NCBI RefSeq assembly: GCF_040054535.1
Contig: NC_090791.1
Span: forward strand, 15,126,327-15,190,326
Length of the DNA: 64,000 nucleotides
Origin: Antennarius striatus
Taxonomy: Eukaryota > Chordata > Actinopteri > Lophiiformes > Antennariidae
Direction: 5' to 3'
This document shows positions 1 through 38,236 of this stretch, in pieces (position 1 is the stretch's first letter; each line of letters begins with the position of its first letter). The translations under genes were made by a program, and so were the position numbers. Below the pieces are notes generated by a model, which was not told where the DNA came from, ran no database searches, and saw nothing but the letters and a program-made list of their open reading frames with translations.

Positions 1-68
1 TGCATCCACAGGAACAGCCTCCTTACTCTCTAGAGAGTTGTTAAGAAAACATTTTGTAATGTTTTTTT

Positions 69-98
69 GTGTGTGTTTGTGTGCGTGTGTGTGTGCGT
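69..98. repeat. short (GT)n-rich microsatellite
   Basis: Imperfect GT/GC-GT dinucleotide run in the atp13a1 intron just upstream of the first visible exon. It merges into the polypyrimidine-poor acceptor region ending at base 103. Confidence 0.7.
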
Positions 99-103
99 GA
101 CAG

Positions 104-1454
104 GAGAGGATCAGTCAAGTCTTGCGGGAACTTGAGGAAGATCAAGTCCAAGTAGTTAAACTGGGCGATGCCTCCATAGCTGCCCCATTTACCTCCAAAC
201 TCTCCTCCATACAATGCAGTGAGTAGCACATTTATGATTTCAGCTGGCGATGATGTTATTGAAGTTACTTAAAGCTGAAACTTAAAGCTGAAACCTGTGA
301 TTTCATCTTCTTCATCAGTCTGCCATGTAATTAAACAAGGCCGCTGCACTCTGGTGACAACACTCCAAATGTTCAAGATTCTTGCGCTCAACGCCTTGGT
401 GCTGGCCTACAGCCAGTCCGTACTCTACCTTGAGGGGGTCAAGTTTAGTGATTTTCAGGCAACTCTGCAGGGTCTGCTCTTGGCTGGCTGCTTCCTTTTC
501 ATTTCTAGGTCAAAGGTGAGATTTTCCGAGTTTGTGCTGTAAGTTTCTGCTTCTTTGTTTTAGTAAGCTAACCATCATGTGCCTTTTGTCAACAGAAGTC
601 AGATTAATTGTGTTTTTTTAATTTACACAGCCACTGAAAACATTGTCTCAAGAGCGGCCCTTACCAAACATCTTCAATCTTTATACTGTGTTGACCGTAC
701 TCCTGCAGTTTGCTGTCCACTTTTGTAGTCTGGTATTCCTTTACAGAGAGGCACAAAGCAGAAGTCCACCCAGGTAACTCACCGTCAGACAGTAGGAAAG
801 AGAACAAGAAAGTGATCAGGAGTTCTGCTGCAAATGTATTTATGTGAAAACCATAAATACATTTTAATAACATTTCACCTGTCGTTTATCCCTTGCAGAG
901 AGGAGCAATTTGTAGACCTATATAAAGAGTTTGAACCCAGTCTAATCAACAGCACCGTGTATATAATGTCCATGGCCATGCAGATGGCTACCTTTGCCAT
1001 TAACTACAAGGTACACATCCTTAATACCATTAATGTTTGTTGCATGTATATTATTTGTAATGTAAGAGGATCACAGTCTTGCTTGTTGTGTCCAAAAGGG
1101 TCACCCTTTCATGGAGAGTCTCAGTGAAAATCGGCCACTACTGTGGAGCATTACTCTGTCGGGCCTAGCAATTGTAGGACTTCTTACTGGTTCATCACCA
1201 GAATTCAATGAACAGTTTGCTCTTGTAGATATTCCAACTGAGGTGAGCTGACATTATCTTACCACATATTGCTGTCTTGTAACAAACCTGTTATAATGTA
1301 GTATACCATGAAGTAACCTGTTTCCTGTTTACATCTTTTGCAGTTCAAATTGATCATTGCCCAAGTTTTGGTGGTGGACTTTGTTGTTGCTCTGCTGGTG
1401 GACCGTATCCTGCAATTGCTGCTGGGAAAAGGAACATTAAGGCTGCCTTCATGA
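104..1454 (+). CDS. atp13a1: Polyamine-independent P5A-type ATPase ATP13A1, C-terminal exons (partial)
   Basis: Six exons splice in frame: 104-218, 319-515, 631-773, 899-1010, 1099-1242, 1344-1454 (stop TGA 1452-1454), giving the last 273 residues. All introns are GT-AG. The first exon carries the P-domain end, with [18 protein letters not shown] (the GDAS/T loop region), followed by hydrophobic segments such as [20 protein letters not shown] and a final transmembrane pair. The order matches the C-terminal membrane part of ATP13A1, the ER P5A-ATPase known to remove mislocalised tail-anchored or mitochondrial-targeted transmembrane helices from the ER membrane. The 5' part of the gene lies outside the window. 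It ends in a short LRLPS tail like the family. The next gene on the same strand, dsn1, starts about 2.1 kb downstream. No frame break is visible. The identification rests on many near-identical blocks and is firm. Confidence 0.95.
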
Positions 1455-3564
1455 ACTCAATACCAACAATGACAGTCTCCTTTACCAACCGAACTGTAAA
1501 GAGAAAGAGGACTTGGAGAACAAGAGTTAAAGCTGTTGTGTCATGTCAGAGCTGAGATGGCCGTGGTGTGCAGTTCTGTACACTCAGTATATCCCTTCTT
1601 TCCTGCTGCTCAGCCTCACCTCATCCATCTTTGTTTCCACATTTTCATCAGCTTTGTTTAAAATCTTTTTCTGTTTTATTTAAACTGTTGATTTTAAATA
1701 TTCACATCTCTCCATCTTTCTTCCTCTCTCCCTCCCCCCTGCTCCACAAGGCCATGAAGATAGCAGTATTGAGTCAAGTGTGAGACTGTGTGCCAGCTTG
1801 AGAGAAAAACATACAGGCACACAAATGTGGCATTCTCCAAGAGAATTGCAAAAGTGTTTTTTGATTTTTTTTTTATTCCTCTTCTTGATTTTGTAAAAAG
1901 TGAAAAACATCCCTAACAGACTTATAAAGACTTAAAGATACAAACTATGAAGTCTGTCAAGTGGTTTTGTCAATTATAAGTGCTGAAACGTCTACACAAA
2001 GGATAGGCATGTTCATCTGTTCATGAACTGTTCCCATAAGTAGGTAAGTAGAGAAGGATCGAGTTATGACAATATTATACAACTGTACAAAGAGAGGCAT
2101 TACCTGTTTAGAACGTTTTTCGCATGGGAAAAGTCACCAGCCAATACAAACATGCAATTATTTTAAGTTTCAGTTGATCGGGAAAAAAAACACAATATGT
2201 CAACTTTGTGTTCGTTTGTCATTTGAGATTAAATTACTTTTTTTGTTTAACTTCACCTGAATGTGAATGAAAAACATACATAAACTTGGTGTTATCAGTA
2301 ACATTCATTTGTTTGGAGGCTCCAGCGTCCTCAGCAACTGCTAGACTTTTTAGATTGATAAAACAGTGTGCTACATACGTAAGTCCATGAGAGAAACATG
2401 GTGCATGGCAATTTTTGATTGTATAATTTCTGGTGGGATTAATATGTTTTTTTCTTAAACAGTATTCACTAATCATGGAAATTGTCAAATTTTGCTATTT
2501 AATCTAATGCCTCCCTTTTACAATTAGAAATGCAAAAGATGTTGGTTGTTATAATCAATGAGTTTGTTTAAATAGGTAATTTAGAAGAGAATAATTTGAA
2601 AATATCTCTAAATTAAGGTTTGTTTTTTTTACATTTTAATATACTTGGTTTGCCAATATTGTGAAAAAAAAATTACGTATAGGTATGATTAGTGGTGTTA
2701 TGGACCCAAGTCATCCAGGACACAAGGAACTCAAGTTATTTTGTCAAAGTTAAAGGCAAAAACACACAGATTTATTTTGTTTGATTTAACCATTATATGT
2801 ATATGTACATATTTTCATCAATGTAAATTTGTCACATTTAGTGGCAAAGTATTTTATGAACAGATTATGATGAATATACTGGTGCCATGCTGTTGATCAA
2901 AGGTGAATATGCACAGTAACTGAAATGGGAACATGTGTCAGCAGATCTTACTTCTGTTTTCCGTAAAACAGAACCATCAACAAATGGCAAGTATCTGGGA
3001 AAACTGTTCATACTAGGACTTAAACTCTGCAGCCCTTGCACTTGAAAACTCATACATCAGAAATTAGATTTGCTCAAAGAGAATCATTCCCAAGGTTGCA
3101 CTTCTAAACTAGTATGTCAATGTCTATGCTTAACTTATTCAAAGGGCGTTCAAAACTAAGAGTATTTGATCCCTCTGCCATACCAAGGCCAGCTCACTGC
3201 AGACATCTATATTTGATTTGATTTGATCATTTTTATTTCCTTCCGGGATTATTACAGTAAAGTATATAAAAAATTTTAAAAATGTTTTCGGTTCTGAAAA
3301 ATATTTTTATTCATGTTGTCTTAATCCATATTCTTATTATTCATCTTATGAAATAATTATTTGTAAAATCTGTACAAAAAACAGTTTTTTGTCTGTATTT
3401 TAGACTGTCAGGACAGTATCTAATTTTACTACATGCAGCAGAAATGAATCTTGGACTGTATCTTGACGCATGTGCTACAATCACACTACATTTCCCATCA
3501 TACCTTGGTGGAGTGGGCCGGGCTTGTTAGGCGCGCGGTGAGGAAAAACCATTCGAAAGCAGAA
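1455..3564 (+). other. atp13a1 3' UTR and atp13a1-dsn1 intergenic DNA
   Basis: No further coding exon is recognisable. An ATTAAA at 2228-2233 is a possible poly(A) signal for atp13a1, but there is no strong AATAAA nearby. A fragment at 3205-3265 (a TTTGATTTGAT run, then a TTCCGGGATTA-like stretch) resembles the 3' tails of teleost LINE-like repeats. The last 100 bases, richer in GC around 3510-3545, are probably dsn1 promoter or 5' UTR. Confidence 0.5.
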
Positions 3565-4481
3565 ATGGCGGAAAAACCCTCGGAAGTCGCAGAAGACTGG
3601 TATGTAACTTGTTTTAACGGCAACAGCGTTTATGTCAAAAGTTTTTGTGACACCGAAGTAAAGGAAAACATTTTCATTCAACTTCACCCATTTTTGTCCG
3701 AAGTAAATGGTTGTTGTCTTTTTGTGAATCGTACTTTGGAAGATTTGGACGCATCCTGCTGCTATTCTGTAAATCTGAATATTCATTTACGTTCTTTCAG
3801 TGTTGAGAGTGTTGCTGATTCCCAGGATGAGGTAGTGTATTAGTTTTTATTTGCTAGTGGTAAATAATAACGCCTCAGCTAACCCTGTATCCAGTAGCTA
3901 GCTGTGGTCCGTCTCATGGCTACTCTGTTCAGTTTCTATCAATCAAGGTCAACTCGAAAGAAACCTCGAAAAGGTGCTCCTCCAGCAGCCCCACCGCGGC
4001 TCCCCCTGACAAAGCCCCCTGCTCCGGACTGCCATCACCGGGCCCACACACTCCAGATACAGTGGAAGAACCCTCGGAGACAGACAAGCAAGACGTGCAA
4101 ATAGAAAGCGCTGACGGGCCTCAGAGTCCAGCTGTCAGCCCCACGGCGCGGAGGAAATCCTGGAGGAGAGCCACCCTCACTCGACGCTCTCTCCCTGGGC
4201 TTCCGAACCAACATCAGAGTGAGAATTCTCTGTGCTGTGCCTTTTTAAAACGAATGAATTGTAGTTTTTTTTGTTGTTGTTGTTATATACTATATATATA
4301 TACTTTTTTTTTAATTGTAGTTTTATGCAGAACGATAAGTACATCCCTATCACAACAGGAGAGACTCGAGAAACTGATGGAGGCTTCAATGAGGGTAACT
4401 ATATACATGTATTCTGCATTAGAGGATGACAATTCTCATGTCCAATATATAAGATTCACTGCAAACCTTAAATCTCTCTGG

Positions 4482-4515
<34 letters not shown>

Positions 4516-6361
4516 ATGGAATAGCACACTCTTCCGGATAAGGTTTTACCCACTGAATAGATTGCTTACATGAGGGGAGCATACAATCCATTATAATGTA
4601 TCGCAACTGAAATTCCTAAAGGATGTCTTTCTAACTACATCTGATTTGTCTCTAGCTGGCAATAGAAAAAATTCAAAATTCACTGGAGTCTTTGCCAAAA
4701 GCCTCACTAGAGTCTTTTAATCAACAAGGTTGGTATTTGAGTGCTCCTTTTGTACGTATTTCTCTGAGCTCATTGTGTTAACCGAACAGCTATTACAGAG
4801 ATATGAATTAGTGCAGTAGTTAATTCTATTTTATTATTTTAATTGATTTGATGATTTCCACTATTAGTGGTTGATTTGCTGAAATAAGATCATCACAATT
4901 TGGGGGAGTTTAGAAGATATCTTTGGATATTTTTTTTTGACTCATCAACAATCCAAAACCAAAAAGACTAAATTATTTGTCGTATCTAACAGAAGTTGCA
5001 TTTTTCACTTTTTTGTTTGTTTTCTGGTGCAGTTCAGCTCATGCATAAAGACTGGGCTTTTTTGGCTGAAAGCATACGTGGTGAACCAGAAAATCATCAG
5101 CCCCTTGCTAGTACAGTCAGGTATTCTCAATAATTCATTTTATTTATTTATTTACATAAATTTGAATACCAACAAATTTATTTTCTGCTTTTATGCATCT
5201 GTTATGTGTTTCAGATTAAGTGACCCCTCAGTGCAAATAGCCATGGAAAAACTCAGGAAGGCCATCAACAGGCATGTTGTTTTTCATTGTTAATATCAAC
5301 ATTTCACCTCCAATATTTGTGCAAATCATGTATTAAAAAAAGAAGGTTTTGACCTGAGGCACAAGGTTCCTCTTTTCAGCATCTTGTGTGTTTCAGGCTC
5401 AAGGAAGAAAGTAAATCTTGGGAGTCCTTGTTGAATAAACACAGGAATAAAGCTGAGGAATTGAAACGGTAAGCATATCTACTGTCACTAAGTAATACTT
5501 TACTAACACTGTGTAAGAGTACGGTAAGTAAAATGATTTTGACCTGTATTGTTTATTTTATTCATTGCAGCAAAGTGGAGCAGGGCCAGGAGACAGGCAT
5601 ACCATTAGACTCTGCATCTGTGGCCCAGTCCTCACAGTACCACCTCATACAGAGTAAACCTGACTACCACGGTCTCCTGTGTAGACAGCAACCCATCCTT
5701 CACACTATGGCAATGATTGTATGTTGAAACGTTTATTTTCAGATCATTAACAACAAGAATCAAAATTTGAACCAATATAACTATTTTTTCATGTTATACT
5801 ACTAATTCAGAACTATGAGGGTTTTTTCATAACCCTAATTATCATTGTTGTATGCTTTTGTAATAAATAGAAATTTATGTGGAACTAAGGATGTTTTTAA
5901 TTGGACCTGTTGAAAAATACATACCACAATTAGCTGGCATCTTTCCTGGTGTGTACCCCACCTCTCCCCCGTAGCTGTCTGGGATAGGCTCCAGCAGACC
6001 CATGGCCTGCAAAGTGGATAAAAAGTGTTAGAAGAGATGATCGCGATAATCCTGATCCTCTGTATTATGTTTTCTAATCAGTTATTGCTGTTTATTTGTA
6101 GATGGATGCTCAGCGTAAGATGGTGAAACAACTTCTGGTAATCAAGGACCAATCACAGTTATTTGTGAAAGAAACCAGTGGCCGATTGGGTAATAATTCT
6201 AAATGTCTTAACAATGTATTTTCTCAAATAATTCTATAATCCAACAGTGATTAACTTTTAACCTGGTTTACTTTTTTCCAATAGCGGCAGAGGCAGGATT
6301 TGAGGACCTTCCACCTGACCCCCTCAGGAAGCTGATGGCAGCACCTTCATTCACCACATAG
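3565..6361 (+). CDS. dsn1: Kinetochore-associated protein DSN1 (MIS12 complex subunit)
   Basis: Eleven coding exons: 3565-3599, 3801-3831, 3933-4218, 4321-4394, 4656-4728, 5033-5120, 5215-5271, 5397-5468, 5571-5718, 6102-6189, 6285-6361. They sum to 1029 nt, or 342 residues plus TAG (human DSN1 356). DSN1 is a subunit of the MIS12 complex (MIS12, PMF1, NSL1, DSN1), which links CENP-C at the inner kinetochore to NDC80 and KNL1. The conserved basic motif RRKSWRR (Ser about 98) followed by TRRSLPGL (Ser about 108) matches the human Aurora B sites Ser100 and Ser109. Downstream are the helical SxSLSQQERLEKLMEAS block, a coiled-coil-rich middle, the SKPDYHGLL block and a C-terminal DPLRKLM stretch like the human PARKLLKL region. 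The start ATG is the first Met (MAEKPSEVAEDC) with A at -3. Exon 7 ends in a GC donor (5272-5273). The exon 3 acceptor could be 3933 or 3948, both in frame. Confidence 0.93.
5934..6040 (-). repeat. Teleost interspersed repeat fragment (GGGATAGGCTCCAGC family)
   Basis: Lies in dsn1 intron 9. It contains GTGTACCCCACCTCTCCCCC then GGGATAGGCTCCAGCAGACC, a motif recurring through teleost genomes. Related copies in the opposite orientation occur at 48587-48712 and 60646-60842. I am not certain whether the parent is a LINE or another class. Confidence 0.65.
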
Positions 6362-6615
6362 TCGCTCTGGCAGGAGGAAAACAAGCCTGCAATCAATTAG
6401 TTAATGCACCATGACTCTTCATGACCTGTATATGAAGCTCATAAAAGTGTGCTTTCTGGTAATTTTCATTTTGTTAATATTTTTCTTTTGCTCTCCTTGT
6501 TGTTTCCTTTATGACATAAGGGACACTCTTAATTGTATGTCACCTTAGGTTATATTTTATGTCTGTTATGAGCATGATTTGATCATTGAGTCGTCCAAGT
6601 AATTCGGACATGTGA

Positions 6616-6629
6616 CCACCAGATGGCAG
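6616..6629 (+). promoter_or_regulatory. CTCF-like core motif in dsn1 3' UTR
   Basis: CCACCAGATGGCAG fits the 14-base CTCF core CCASYAGRKGGCRS at every position. It lies between the dsn1 stop and its poly(A) signal. Occupancy cannot be judged from sequence. Confidence 0.4.
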
Positions 6630-6754
6630 TAGGTGACAAAAAAATAACGGTCTGAGCGGATTCTTTGAAGGCTCTAACCGAGGCATTCTCACCTGAAAAA
6701 TCAGACTTAAACTAAACCAAGTTATCTGCTTAAAATGAAATTTACATTTATTTC

Positions 6755-6760
6755 AATAAA
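6755..6760 (+). promoter_or_regulatory. dsn1: dsn1 polyadenylation signal
   Basis: AATAAA about 395 bases after the dsn1 stop, with a T-rich stretch downstream. It is the first canonical hexamer after the stop on this strand. Confidence 0.6.
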
Positions 6761-6761
6761 A

Positions 6762-9700
6762 CGTTGCTGTAAAATTTAAATTATTGCTCATCAATGACAA
6801 TATTTTTTTCTGTTAAATAATGAACTTTTGAGATTGTACTGTTGTCTCCAGATATTCAAATATAACTGGGAAACGAAAACTGATCTGCACTTACAAAATA
6901 GGATTATTCAAAAGATGTAGTGCAGTGGCATTCTTGGTTACTTGCATCGTATAGATATCTGTGAAAGTAACTGTCCAAAGAGTAATATGATCTCTTTAGC
7001 ATTTGTTATATAGAAAAAGTAAAGAAATCTAAATAACATTTATAATTTTTAAATTCCAAATTTTCTTACATAAAATAACCTTCAACATCAGGCTATGAGA
7101 TAAACATGAGTTCAAGAACAGTAGACTCTGGTACTGTGCCTACAGTTTATATGGGGTCCTATAGAATAGTCTGTAAGTTCTCAGTCATCCAGGTTGATAT
7201 AAGTCCAAAAAAGAACAAGTGGACGGTTCACTTCTAATCCAATAGGACTGTTCAGTTCCGACCAACTAGTAGAGTCCAGAGACATAAAATGCAGTTGGAT
7301 CAGAAACACTCATCCATAGTTGCATTTACTAGCTTTTTGGTACCGTATCTATTTCACTTGATCTATATTCCCTGACCATTCAGAAAGAGGCCCCTCCCCC
7401 ACAGTGACTCACCCCCATCTCTTGCATTTGGCTGGGTCACTGATGCAGAACGAAGCTTTGACATTGTACCAGTCAGTCAACGCTTTGTTGGCTATCATTC
7501 TTATTTCTTCGACTCATTTATTCATTAATGTTCGGGCTTAATTTTTCCTCTTGATAATTATTGGCAGAAAAAAGCCTTATTATGCTGGTGCTACTAATAA
7601 AGGCTGAATGACATGTTTTCTCTATTACTATATTGTATAATATAGTCTGGTGAATTTTCTATTTGATTTTATTCAAAGAGGTGACAAGAGAGCACAGGGA
7701 CAAGCTACAAGACAAGCAGGGCTCTGTGACCATGAGAGTTGTGAGTAAGGGAGGATGGTGCACAGCAAGAGAGATCGATTCTTATTTAGATGAAAATGAG
7801 GCTTGATGCTTCTGGGGTGAGAGGAGGGCAGCTTTAGCATCCAAATGAATAGAAGTTTCTCAGAAATGATCTTTAACCGAATCACCTAAAACAAAAACAT
7901 GAAGAAGTTTACTAAGCCAATGACAGTCATTTTACATTTGAGAAGGGTCTCTTAAACAGTGATCTATACTGACTTTGGGGGTTAGATGGGAAACCCTGCA
8001 GCTACTGTAATTGTTAAGTGTTGCTTTAAACAACCTCAAAGAGCCCAGTAAATGACATGTTATAATGTGTTATTTTAAGTGATTCATTTGGGTGTAGTGC
8101 TTATTTAAATAAAGGTTCATTAGGTTTGACCAGGTTTTCTGGGCTCCTTGTTTGTTAAGAAAAAGGAAAAGATTATTTTTTGTATTATGAATTGTTTTTA
8201 TGCTTCAGTCCAGACTGGAGATTTGGTTGTGATAGTGATAACTTAGAATGTGTAAAATCCACTGCTTAGTGTAACAACAAACCTGAATTGTGACTTGTAC
8301 TCTATCTGTATACACATGCAAAGAACAATTACTATTAGATTACTGTGGTCTCCATTCTTGATGTCTCGAACTTTAGATTGATTAGTTACAGATTGTAGTA
8401 GATGGATGAGTGGAGAGTCAGCATAAACCATTGCCAGTTTGGTGTTTCTCTCATGCACACCCATCATCTCTCCTCAGTACTGCAAGGCTGGCTGCAGCTC
8501 TCCTCCACATCTATTCAGCCAGTCATTCGTCTTGGAAAGCTGTCTCTCTGATCTGAGTGATAAACTACAGCAGAATTGCCCAGTTTGCAAAAAACAAGGA
8601 CAGTTGTTTTCAATCTGTACTGTCAACATTTTCATACTGAAAACTGATGGGATGTTTCATTCATTGGGGGTTTAGGAAAGAGTAATAGGCTGGACATTTT
8701 ATTGCTCTGGTATTTAATATCATTTTTGAAAATGACATTTTCCAGATATTATATTGGTGAATTGACTTTTGTGCACAATTTAAGAAATTGCTTTACTTAG
8801 TAACAATTTTTCCAAGCTTTTTTTCTGAAACACATAAAATTATAGAGATTTTTTAAAGTAAATATTTCGATTTGTCCATTTCTGCTCTTGTTTTTACAAA
8901 GAATTAATATAATATTTACTATTGTTTGCACAGCTTGTGATGAAATTTTGATGGAAATGTAATATCACACAGAAAGAAATATTTGAATATATTTATATTT
9001 ATATGTTTTGATTTGAAATGCCTTCCAGGTGGGAGGTAGCATCACTTCACTTTATTGGGGGAAAAAAAGCCTAAATTCGTATAGGACAACCATCGCTGAT
9101 GACGTAAGGCGCCATTTATTTGTTAAAGATGTACACGGGAAGAATCTTTTCACCTGGAGGATAGCGCAGTGATGGAGTCTTGAAAACTGTCCTATAAAAT
9201 GTATACGTTAGTCATTTCGTGCCTTGCGTAGACCAGATCTTCTATACATTTACCTGCACCAGCTGATACCTTCTATGGTTACGTTTTATTCCACTGGTAA
9301 CCCGCCTTCGAGCTCGCGGGCTGTGATGCTGCGAGTTCAATGGTCAACCTACACGGCTCGCGCGTCTCAGATCATCCCACACACACGCGCGACATCAATA
9401 ACAATGGCAAACCGTAGTCTGTTGGTGAGAGATATCTGATTGGAGCTAGACGCTTTCGAAAGCATTGACGTCTTGCACTTGTCTTATTTTCTTTCTTTTT
9501 TAAAAAAAACAAACAACTACATTTTTTTTCCCCAGGCACAACCCGCTATCAAATTTTTTGTTTTAAATTTTTTTTTTTTTTTCAAAATGTGCGAGGCGCT
9601 GTTGGCGAGCTCACACAGTCAGTGCATGTGTGTCCCTGCTGCTTTTCTGCTGGGCTACGGCTACTAACCTAGCTGCCTTTCACTCGGTGGATAGCTAGCG

Positions 9701-9932
9701 TTAGCTTGACCACCTTTATTGACTTGAGGGGGAAAAGCGCAGGCGAATGTAAGGCGTGTTTGAGCGATCTGTTTATGACAGCAATTCTCAACTATTTTCC
9801 CCGTCGTTGCTGCCAGGCACGGTAAAAAGTGTTGTATGATTTGTCGTAGAAAATACTTTGCTGGCTAGCTAACAGGCTAGCTATTTGTGTGTGTTCTTCG
9901 ACTGAGGAAAACGGCGAGTTTTCTTTGAAAGT
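6762..9932 (+). other. dsn1-pbx4 intergenic region and pbx4 5' flank / 5' UTR
   Basis: No coding exon was recognised between 6762 and about 9100; the DNA is AT-rich and without clear repeats. From about 9090 the composition changes: a CRE-like TGATGACGTAA lies at about 9098-9108, and CpGs are more frequent at 9300-9480 and 9580-9930. This is the likely pbx4 promoter and 5' UTR. The transcription start is not determinable. Short open frames at 9224-9667 look like chance. Confidence 0.5.
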
Positions 9933-35073
<25,141 letters not shown>

Positions 35074-38000
35074 TGCTCTCCTGCCATCACGCTACTCCCT
35101 CTGTGGTCTGCTTTGACTAACATCCTCTGTCCTCATTTCTCACTATTCCCTCATCTCACTTAAGCGCAGCCACACAAGGCTGTTCTGGCACTTGACAAAC
35201 ACAAACTGTGCTGGAACACAGGACAGCCAAACCCGTTTCACCACACTCCTCCTCTCCAATGATAGAATCTCCTTAAATCCCCATAAAAGAGGGATGGAGC
35301 GTGCCGATGCTGAGACGGATAGAAACAGTCATCTTCAGTCACAAGGACTTTTTGAGAAACCACTGACCCAGCTGTGTAGATGATCAGGATCTCTGTACAT
35401 TATGTGTAAATGCACGTTAACTCCACACAGTACCCACACAGCTTGTCCACGTGCTGTCGACCGCTGCACTCAACCCTTTGCTTTGGAAAACTGTGCTCGA
35501 TTGGCCGTGTCTCCTGAAGCCTTGGCAGTCGACAGCCGAACCGTTGACACGGATCACCAGAGCTCTGCTCACCTTGCTCGTACCAAAGTGCTGCCCCAGT
35601 AGTTGTCAACACAACTGTTGCTCCGTGAACTCCCTCTCTCTCTCCACTCACGAGATACTGTTGCATCTCCCGGTCCTTACAGCCGGATGTTTCATTCTGT
35701 TGGGAGATTTCAAAGCCGGGACTAGAGATAGGCACAAATGTGCTCCCCCTCCACCCCCCCACCCCCACCATAATGCACACACCCCACAACAATCCAGAGT
35801 TGTCATCTTGAGCTGACAAAATGTGTCAAGCACAGTTAGCATCCGTGTTCTGGGTGTCTACCTGTCAAAGGGTAGTAAAGGGGGTCACTGTTCTGAAGCA
35901 GAGGGGACAGGTGATGATAGGGCTGGTGTGAGGAGTCGGAGGAGAGGGCAGAGAGAGGATCATATCTTTGGTTGATTGGATGTAACTAATAACCCATTTT
36001 GTTGCTAACCAATAGAGGGTGTTGTTAGGTGGCTTGTAGACTTAACTTCTTGCTTTCTGTCTCTTCAGTTTGTTTGATTGTAGGCTATTTTCTAATGCTG
36101 TTTCACCAAGAATACACCAGCCGCCACCAAAAATGAGCTCAATAAAGTGATGGAAGGGTGGAAGGGTCTGGTGCACCGATGTGTTATTGGGACAAATGAG
36201 ACATGAATTTAGAAAAGTGACTGTCTTCCATGCATGTAGGACTTCTAGGCGTGGTTTTGTTCTTGTTTTCATTTAACCTTCCAAGTTTTAGCTTCGTTTT
36301 TATTCACTAAAATAATTAAGGGTATAATTATTACAGTCAGACCAAAAAGGAAAAAGTGCATCATGTATTACTATGATGTGTGTGTGTCTCTGTGTGGGCG
36401 TGTGTACAGTGTTATTGGGATGTCTTCGTCCAACAGGCTGGTGCCCTCTGACCTTTGTAAGCATTAGAGACTCGGTGCTTCCACCAGCCAGTGACACACT
36501 AGGTGGGGCTCACCAGAGACGCCCCCCACCACCACCACCAACCCCTCCATCTTGAAACATTTAAGCTCGTGAGCCTGAGGCAACACATTACAACCGTCTG
36601 TTGTACCAAAACCAAAAATACCATGTTCAGCAATGTAATAATGCTACTCTGTGTCTCTGAAGCCGGTGCGCAGCCACCAGCGCGTTCAGTTCGTGGAGAG
36701 GAGGGAACTATATTTGTATCTGTGTCTCTTTGTGATGTTGTCATGTCTAAAATTGATTTGATTTTGGGGTTTTTTTGTTGTTGTGGGATTTCATGGGAGG
36801 GTGGGTGGAGTGAGGACTGTGATCACATCTCAGTTGTTGATTGTGAGCATAGATAGCATGCTCTCCCCTTTACTCATCTGTTCACACCTGGTGAAACCAC
36901 GACTGTCTTTTAGTTCTAAGGCCGATTGGGTAAGGGCTTCTCTCTCTCCTCTGTTACCAAAAAAAGAGGCAGCACTGGGCGTAGTAAAACTCTTCACGTG
37001 TTTAGGACAAACCTGCAATGTTTTATGGGGATTTTTCATTTTTTTGGAACTATTTTATACATTAACTGTTATGTGAATAACAAAGCGTTTTGATAGTAAG
37101 GTAAAGCCTTATGAAGATTTAAGTGTCAGTCAACACTTTGTTCAACCATGTGTTACAGAACAAAACTTGAGCTTATAAGCTGGTCATTTGTGATATCCCA
37201 CATCTTAGTTACTTATTTTGTTACTCATCGCAGTTCATACGACTGTATCTTATAACGTTATCACCACACCAAATTATCATTCTCCCTTTTTTCTACCTGT
37301 TGTAATGGATGTCACTGTACAGTTTGTGTAATGTTTCAGTATTTTTTTTTCCTTTTATATGCTTCGATGCTCGGTCGAGATGCCAGCTTTTATTTGCCCT
37401 TTGTGTCATACACGATAACTCTGTATCACGTTTGAATATTATTTAGGTTATGTTACATGACTGGGAGGAAATGTAGGGATAACAAGTGTCACATTTGGTG
37501 CTGTGGAATTCAAATTTACAGACTATCTTCACATCTGATTCCCATTCTGTTTCTTCTTCCACACAAGGTCAATTTTTAAACATTAATTAAATCCAGAATG
37601 ACTTCAGATTTTTAAACTGTTTGTTAAATGGGCATCTCCTAAGATTTAGATCAGCCATTGCAGCGTAATGTTAAGGAGCAGATGTTTTGAAGAAATTTAT
37701 TCCCAGAAATCGTACAATATTACAAGTTTTTGCCTTGTTTTTTTTTTTTATACAAACAACTAATGGCGACTCGATCTAAAACTGTTAATAATGAACTCCC
37801 TGTGGCAGGATGAGCTACAGGAGAATATTAAACCAGATGTTCTGCTCTGCTCGTTCTGACTTTAGTGATGAGTACAGCGAAAACATTTGTCTAAACCTAA
37901 CGGATGTGCAGCTGTAACACAGAAGCTAATTTAACTGTTTTTTACGATGTGGTTTGGCTCCTGCAGGTTACGAATTGACCCCCACAGCACCAAATGTTTT

Positions 38001-38236
38001 CCTCAGCTGTTTTCATTTTTGTTTTATTAGTATATTTGTATCTCCCCTCTTTCCCTTGTATTTACCCCTCTCTACCTCTGTCTTTCCATTTCTCTTGTAT
38101 ATAACCCCCACTGTTTTCAGACTTGTGAGTCTGTATGAACTCCTTTTATACCTCAACTTTAGAATTGTTCTAGAAAGAGTAAAACAAAAACGAAGAATAT
38201 GACAAATTGTAGTGTTCTTATTAGAAAATTAATAAA
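35074..38236 (+). other. pbx4: pbx4 3' UTR
   Basis: About 3.2 kb after the stop without recognisable repeats or coding exons, consistent with a long 3' UTR. Poly(A) candidates are AATAAA at 36141-36146 (proximal) and 38231-38236 (distal). The open frames inside, including a 139-codon one on the minus strand at 35400-35819, show no protein family and are taken as chance. The distal end lies about 220 bp from the lpar2 poly(A) signal on the other strand. Confidence 0.6.
38231..38236 (+). promoter_or_regulatory. pbx4: pbx4 distal polyadenylation signal
   Basis: AATAAA on the plus strand, followed by a T/G-rich stretch. It is the last strong plus-strand candidate before convergent lpar2 sequence; another AATAAA is at 38330-38335. 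Confidence 0.45.

Noticed and set aside
35400-35819. 139-codon minus-strand open frame and overlapping 121-codon plus-strand frame
   Set aside because: Within the pbx4 3' UTR; no domain, no splice context, no family resemblance, ordinary chance length for this GC content.
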